Positions 57,433-64,000 of a stretch of DNA of 64,000 nt are shown in pieces. Made by a program: the position numbers and the translations under genes. How positions within the stretch are numbered: the stretch's first letter is position 1; every line of letters starts with the position of its first letter. The notes beneath the pieces were generated by a model. That model saw only the letters and a list, made by a program, of their open reading frames with translations, searched no databases and had not been told where the DNA came from. This stretch comes from Piper betle (lineage: Eukaryota > Streptophyta > Magnoliopsida > Piperales > Piperaceae): positions 141,771-205,770 of the forward strand of contig JAURVB010003056.1 of the NCBI GenBank assembly GCA_033002965.1. Direction: 5' to 3'.

Positions 57433-60400
57433 GTGGGGTCTCATATCTCAGCTGAACTTGATAATGTGAGTAACTATGAACTTGGCTGCAGAGCTGCCTA
57501 ACTATGTGGTTCTATTTTCAGCTTTTGAATTGTAAGCACCATTGCGTTTTATTTTGGGATGGGAAAAGTATTGGGACATAGTTCAGATTTTGGGGATTAT
57601 CATGTGTTATTTGGCGCACAAATGTAGAAAGATGAACAAATCTTCAAGAATTCGGGCAGATTAATTTGTCTGAACAATTACTATAATTTTTTGTTTTTAT
57701 TCAGCTCAAGGTAAAATTGGCATTTTGAGCATTCACTCTTTTCTTTTCGTCAATAAAACTCCAAATAATTGCATCTGATTTTGTGTTTCTTTCTTAGTAG
57801 TTCGTTTTTCTATGATCAATTTGTTTCTCTATTTCTGATCAGCCTCAAGTATTTCTTAGCTGTTAGTATAAATTAGTTATTGCGTCTTGACTTAAGAAAT
57901 AAGTTTTTTTGGTTGTCTCTTTTTATGTAGAAGGGGTTTCCTGTTAATGATTTTGTTTTATTTTCTGAAATATGCAATTTATTTATTTTTAATCCCAGAT
58001 ACTTTTTCTCAACTGCAAATTTTTATTTTCTTTGTATAGACAGGTGTTCGACTCGTCTATAATGTGATTATGTTGGGATATGAATCCATGTGCAGTCAAT
58101 TTTGCCAAGTCTATATCTTTTTTTTAAAAAAAAATTCTTGACGATCACATGGTTGGATATCAAAGAGGGTTTTCCAGGTGTATTTACTGCTAAAAATTCA
58201 CTTTAACCTAAAAATAAAATTTGATTTCTTCCTCCTCTCTATGGTTTGTTCTAATTATGTTTTTCAAGTCATTTTGGAAATTAAAAATATTTCTCTTTGG
58301 CTTCTTAGATTGTCTTTGTAGTTCTGGAAAACTATGATCGCCATAAAAAGGATGACGGAAAAGAAGAAGAGTCACAACACTGCTGTGTGCAAGAAGTTCG
58401 AAAAGTTGAAGGCCATGCTCTCCAGTCTACCTCTGAGATAAGACGAGGCCCCTCATGGAAGAACATAGTTGGTGGAGAAGCAAATTTGGCAGGGTAATTT
58501 ATTATCTTTGCAATTCTATCCTGTATATTTTCATTGAGTATTTTTATTTTTGGTTCTCTTATTATCTTCTTGAATGTTTCTTCAGTGAAGATGCTGATAA
58601 CCCCCTCTTCTGGGCAGTAGTGTGTCTACACAACATGACAAAGCTAGCTAAAGAGGTCACAACCTTACATCCTGTTGTGGATTCTCTGTTTCGCTATTTT
58701 GATAATTAAAGATCTTTGGTCTCCTCAGCATGTTCTTGCTCTTCCAGTACTGCTGGACATGCAGTTTTTGATGGACAAAATGGGTGTGTTTTTCGTTCTA
58801 TGTGTTTTGCTTCTTATGTCAGTTTCTTTCACCTTTATGAAATGTGGTAAATAATATTAGTTGATAATACAGGACAAAACCCACATTGGTTGTTATCTAT
58901 GCCAGTCAAGCTTATTGAGCACCAGAGGGTGTCTAAAAACCCGAGATGCAGTTGAACATTGTTAAAGTCACTACTGTCCTTGCACGGCATTTGAAAATTC
59001 AACCTTCCGTGGCTATAATTGGAGCAGTTAGTGACCTAATGAAGCATTTGAGACAACACATTCAAAATTCAGCTGAAAACAGCCTAGAAAATGGACTAGC
59101 TGATTGTGACAAGAAGTTTTGGACAGCGGTAGATGATTGTCTTGTGCAGACCATAAATAAGGTGTGATTTTATCCATCTTGGTCTCTATCCCTAAGGGTA
59201 CAAAGAGTCTTACCAATGGGAGCTAGCTACTTCTGCTTTCTTTGTTATTCTTATTTATGACTTTCATTTACTAGGTTGGGGATGCTGGTACTTGATGTTA
59301 TGGCTGGTATGTTGGAAAATACTTCTTCTAGTACTGGACTAATGAGGTAGACGATTGCCACTGTTTACCGCTGGGCAAATAATAGCATCATAGCCTAATT
59401 TGTCATATAATAACAGGGAGTAAAATTGGGAAGACCGGCGGTCTTCTTGTTTCCACCATCTATCCTCTGACTTCATTGTGCATAATATTTGGACTCCTAT
59501 GCAGGCATTCCCCGAAGCGCTATTTTACCAATTACTCCTGGTGATGGTTTACCCAGATAAGGAAACTCGTATTGGAGCCCATCGTGTATTTTCTGTTGAT
59601 CTTGTTCGCTCTTCTGTTTGTCCTTGCCCAGCCCTCCTTCTGACACTTCAAGGGGTAACTATTTCCAAGGAACATTATCAAGAACTGTTTCAGTTTTTCC
59701 TCTTCTGCTGCTCTTTTTGAAACGTTGAGTCGGGGAAAAACTCTTTGAGAGAGAGTGGTAGCTCTGATAGCTTTGACAAAGCATTTTTGAAGGAAGACAG
59801 CCTCAAATTAGGCAAGGATGCCTTACAACAAAGTTCTTCACAGTCAGTACAATCTCAAGCATTTAGCTTTGAAGGTTCGTTACCCCTGCCTGAAGATGGT
59901 AAAACTCTGGCCACTCTAAGTCACGAATTGGTAAGTAGCAAGGATATTAATCAGTAGCATTACTGTCTACTGCACAGAGATATCTATTTTTCTTGCGTTC
60001 TCTTCTAAATAGATGATATTATCTTTAGGAACCAATTCTTCTGAGGCTGAGTAGTCGTCAGATAACCTTATTGCTTTCATCCATATGGGCTCAAGCAACA
60101 TCTCCAGAAAATGCTCCTGAAAATTATGAAGCACTTGCTCATACTTACAGCCTGGTGTTGCTGTTTTCTCGTGCAAAGGTGAACCCTTCGTTTGTTTGCT
60201 ATTTTACAGTAACCAAAAAGGCTTTGTTCATATCTTAATTTTACATATAGATTTGGAAAATTCTATATCAATGACTTGTATATTTAAGATTTAAAGAGTT
60301 GTATATATATTATGTTTGCTATTTATTTTGCATTGCTCAAATTTGTAGTAAAACATAAATTCATTTTTTGTGTTGGCAGCTATCTTTAAAGTTAGAATTC

Positions 60401-62832
60401 TAACAAGTGATCCATTTTTCCTTAATGTAAATTTTGTAATTTTGATAAATCTGCAAATTGATTTTTTCTAAATTCTTTTGCTATTCATTTTCTTCTTCTT
60501 CATTTAACAAAGCAGAATTCCAGCCTTGAAGCTTTGATCAGAAATTTTCAGCTGGCATTTTCGTTTAGGAGTATTTCTTTGAACGGGGTATTTCATTATC
60601 TAATTGTTACCAGATAATAATATATGAATTAAAGTGTTAAATGCTTGTTGGTTATAGTTGTATAAATGAGCTACTGTGCTGATGTCATTTTGTTAATGGA
60701 TGTGCTTGGACGCTTTTTGAGCAATTTTTCATTTTTTTGTCTTTTATTCAAATTGGCAATTTTACAAATGAATCACAAGTTATTTTTCTTGTTTCCCTGA
60801 GAACACAAGTTTGTCAATGTAGTTAATGTGGTCTTTATCTTTCAGATCAGTTGCAGGCTTCAAACAGCAGGTCTCTTTCCACTTTATCGATGTCTATGAT
60901 TATATTTGCTGCAAAGGCTTATAATATTTTGCCCCTCATTCCTTGTGTGAAAACATCATTGAGCGAAAAGACATTAATTTGATCTTTATTTTATTCCTTC
61001 TATGTTCATATTTATTTCTTTCTGTTGTCTTTATATCTCATCATCATCATCCACACTTTAATCCTAGCTGGGTGGGGATTGCTGGCATGGGTTTTGTGTT
61101 GTTGATGACTGCTTTTGTATTTAAATCAACTGCACAAATCTATGCAAAAACAAAGTGACAAAGTGTAATGTTGTATGCCTTTCTATCGTAAACCTCTTTT
61201 GGCCAAAAGAGGGCACAGCAAGATGAGAAGCTTTATCATCGTTGTCCTAATTTACCTTCTTTACATTGTGAATAGGCATCATGAGATGATCACTGGTTGA
61301 GTATAATTGGGACTGATAGTTTACAATTTGAGCTGTAAGTTGGACACGAAGTAGTTTTGTTGTTCAGGGGATTCTTGTTATGACCTATGGGTATTGATGA
61401 TAGTTATACACTGTATAGCATTTAGTGTTCCATGTCACTGATAACTATCTATTGCTCTCCAAATTTTTAAAATTAAAGAGAAAAGAGAGTTTAAGCTGAA
61501 CATGACAGAAAAGCAAGTGCTATATTTCTTGTTTTATTGATTTTCAGGTTGATCCATATCTTCATCTTGTTGAAGATGGTAAGTAGATTCAAACCATCGT
61601 TTGAGAAGTTATGGATCAGAGGAAGATGAAATTGCTGCTCTGAGATCTCTGTCTGCAGTTGACATAACAGAGGATCAATCAGTTGAATTTTTGGCTTCTA
61701 CGATTGCAAATAGCTTGCGGAATTTATTTGATGTAATTAATTAGACTGATTATCATGTATTGGACTCCATCAACATACTACCTTGGTGATATCTTTTAAG
61801 CTTATTATTTACTTGTCGGTGGACTTAGCATCTGTCAGAAAACAGCTTGTGAAAGAATTTTTACCTGAAGATGTTTACCCTTTGGGATCTCAGTTGTTGG
61901 AGACACGGGGGCAACTATCTCATTTCTCTTCAACAGATTACAAGTCTGGTGAAGAGGTTATCATGCATTTGGAGTTTGGAAAACATACTAATCAAGTTTG
62001 AGAATGCGACTAACAAAGTTGAACGTATGTGCCGGAAGTTTTGCTTGTATAAGTAGATGATTTTGACGATGACGATGATGATGATTTCTTTTTAGAAGGA
62101 TTCGGATCTCAGTAAGAAATCTATTGAGGGGTGAATCAACTTCTTGAATCAGTATGTAACTCTTTTCTTGTTTTCATATTGTTGAAAATTACCTATATTA
62201 TGGTTAACTTTTTTTATGCTTAGCTACTTGTTCATTTTTTCATTTTATGAGAAGTTACATTGGCCTCAATGTTCCATTTGAATTGGTTATTACCAGACAT
62301 TTTTTCAGGTTATGGAGACTGCTAGACAAGTTGGTAGACTTTCAGTTTCAGCAGCTCCTGAGTTACATGGGGAAATGGCCAGGCAATGTGAAGCCCTTCT
62401 AGTTGGTAGCAGCAGAAGTTGTCTATGTTTATGAGTGAACAGCAAAAACAAGATGTCCCGCGAATTGAAATTGCACGAGACTACATATCAACAGATCTGC
62501 CTCCCATTTTGCGGGTGGATCGAGATCTCCAAATGGTAAGACTTGTTTGCTCAATAAAGGTGTAGACCATCTATAAATCAATGATAGTTACAGTTGCAAA
62601 CATCTAGTTATATCCTGCACTGTGAACTAACGATTGTGTTTATGTCTCATTCTCAACATTTATATATGTGCAGGTGGATAATCATTTCCTCGATCAGAAT
62701 CTCAATCATTTCCAACTACCGAACAGTTCTTTTTTACCTGGACACTCAAATGATTTTAGCAGCCAACTACCAATGTTTAGATTACCTTCAGCAAGTCCAT
62801 TTTACAACTTCCTAAAGGCTGCTGATTGCTAA
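57433..62832 (+). pseudogene. 5'-truncated, frame-broken SRL2/EFR3-like gene
   Basis: Known: plant SEMI-ROLLED LEAF 2 / EFR3-like ARM-repeat proteins are linked to plasma-membrane and PI4-kinase scaffolding and leaf shape. Seen in order, with introns kept: GSHISAELDN (57433-57465); VLENYDRHKKDD (58309); PSWKNIVGG; NPLFWAVVCLHNMTKLAKE (about 58600); LPVLLDMQFLMD; MQLNIVKVTTVLARHLK (58946); AFPEALFYQLLL (about 59505); TRIGAHRVFSV; LRLSSRQITLLLSSIWAQ (about 60040); NILPLIPCVKTSL (about 60925); EDEIAALRSLSAV (about 61620); RKQLVKEFLPEDVYPLG; MARQCEALLVG; C-terminus FLKAADC with TAA 62830-62832. The N-terminal quarter to third is absent upstream. Frame breaks near 58706, 58943, 59295, 59730 and 62415. 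Splice sites look good, so decay is moderate. Confidence 0.88.
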
Positions 62833-64000
62833 ATTTCCAAAACATGAGGACGTGATTAATTTGTGTATATACACAGGCAACTGCTAAAGGCGAAAGCCGA
62901 GGAATGTCCTTGCTGTCATGTTTTTAGGTAAACATGTCTATCTGTTGCCATGGAAACGACTGTGTGTTTCAATTAAATTTCTACAGAATACCATACAGAA
63001 CACAAGTGTAGTTAGTGCACAAATGCAGGTGAATACCATATAAATTCCGTCTTCGATGTTGGGAGTTTTCCTTCATGAAAATTACTGGAGTGTTGTTTCC
63101 TGGATTTCAATCAGAAATTCCATTGTTTCATTCATTTTTTTTACTCAATTGTTTGATTCATTCATTTCTTGAGGCATTACACTTGAGGGAATTGTAAAGT
63201 GTATACTGCAATTGTCTGTTTTATGGGTAACATTAATAATGTGGAAATATAGGCCTTCAACAATTTTCAGAAATTCATTTATATGGTGGGTGTTTGTTGT
63301 GTATCATGTATGTTCCTGCTTTATATATTGAGTTGAAATTCAAAATTAATTATGGAACAAAAACATATTTAATTCTTCAAAATTGTATTATATGTTACTA
63401 CATTTTAATGCTATCTTTTTAAAAAAAAGATTATCGTATATATTTTTATCTTTACTACTCTTTTGTTATTAATTGAAAGGGAGTCAATTGTGCTGTAATG
63501 AAAATTAAAAAATTTAACTGATAAAAATACAACAATAATTTTTTTAAAAATAAATCAAATCAAGATAATTAATCTTGTTCAATTAAAGTTAATTTTTAAA
63601 ATTAGTCTTTATCTCCAAGAGATCAGATTATTATAGTTTATCTTAATATATAATGAAAATTTATTTATAAAATTAGAATTTCTCTCAAACATAAGCTGCG
63701 AGGATGACGACCATAATCTTACCTATTCATTGTTGATGGCTCCCATTAAGCATCATCTATGCATGCTAGCATGACTAACAACCACCATTAAAATGCTTTG
63801 TAGATAATACTCCTTTTAACATATTGAAAAATAGAAAGTCCAAGATGATATCACATATGAATACAAAATTTGATAAAGTTGCACGAATTATTGAATTGTG
63901 TTTGTCGACCACCCAATGATTCATGGAGGGTATCTACCTTAGAGATATTTTTTAGCACGACCTTAATTATAACTTTTAAATTAATAAATTATCTCAAAAA
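62833..64000. other. 3' flank and AT-rich intergenic DNA
   Basis: Old 3' UTR of the SRL2-like pseudogene, then AT-rich DNA to the window end. No gene, RNA or element termini recognised. Confidence 0.45.

Overview
The window is plant nuclear DNA, most likely from a monocot that is not a grass. The evidence is: spliced genes with GT-AG introns; GC-rich 5' coding ends (the HAD hydrolase and the extensin gene) set in very AT-rich intergenic DNA; plant-only families (LRX extensin, the TIGR01589 family, a plant F-box/SNF2 protein, an SRL2/EFR3-like protein); and dense plant transposons (Athila, chromovirus, Tekay-like long LTRs, TRIM, hAT). The monocot call is inference; I cannot name the species.

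Layout. 1-1.7 kb: the end of a long LTR, cut by the window edge. 2.0-7.8 kb (+): an intron-retaining, many-times broken F-box/SNF2/CW-finger gene. 9.1-13.1 kb (-): a seven-coding-exon-scale gene of the plant TIGR01589 family, intact except for two single-base frame breaks. 14.7-17.6 kb: a solo LTR of the same family as at 1-1734 but inverted, with a target duplication. 17.6-25.8 kb: AT-rich DNA with a dispersed repeat, a small MITE, a pair of inverted 320-bp arms, and a hAT-like element with a duplicated GC-rich cargo. 25.8-31.3 kb: an Athila-type retroelement keeping its LTR, tRNA-Asp primer site and gag-protease, but almost no pol. 31.5-36.2 kb (-): an LTR retroelement with two LTRs and a perfect TSD; its chromodomain is split by a nested solo LTR with its own perfect TSD. 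38.1-39.3 kb: two hairpin-tipped elements between (TA)n tracts. 40.4-43.0 kb (+): an intact six-exon HAD-like hydrolase (HDHD3 type). 43.9-45.8 kb (-): an intact single-exon LRR-extensin. 46.7-49.2 kb (-): a small ankyrin-repeat gene. 49.6-50.1 kb: a hAT-like MITE. 53.5-55.8 kb: an alpha-glucosidase (GH31) gene fragment bracketed by ends of the same hairpin-tipped element family seen at 38-39 kb. 56.4-56.9 kb: a TRIM element. 56.9-57.05 kb: a near-perfect GC-rich hairpin. 57.4-62.8 kb (+): a 5'-truncated, frame-broken SRL2/EFR3-like gene.

The living genes do not form a pathway. HAD hydrolase, LRX wall protein and ankyrin protein simply lie side by side. The strongest candidate for something not commonly described is the hairpin-tipped family: each end carries two stacked stem-loops, copies sit between (TA)n tracts, the core is GC-rich, one copy holds a roughly 370-bp palindrome, and copies flank a host gene fragment. 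A second theme is that several otherwise readable genes are broken by loss of one base in a short homopolymer, which could be real decay or residual assembly error.
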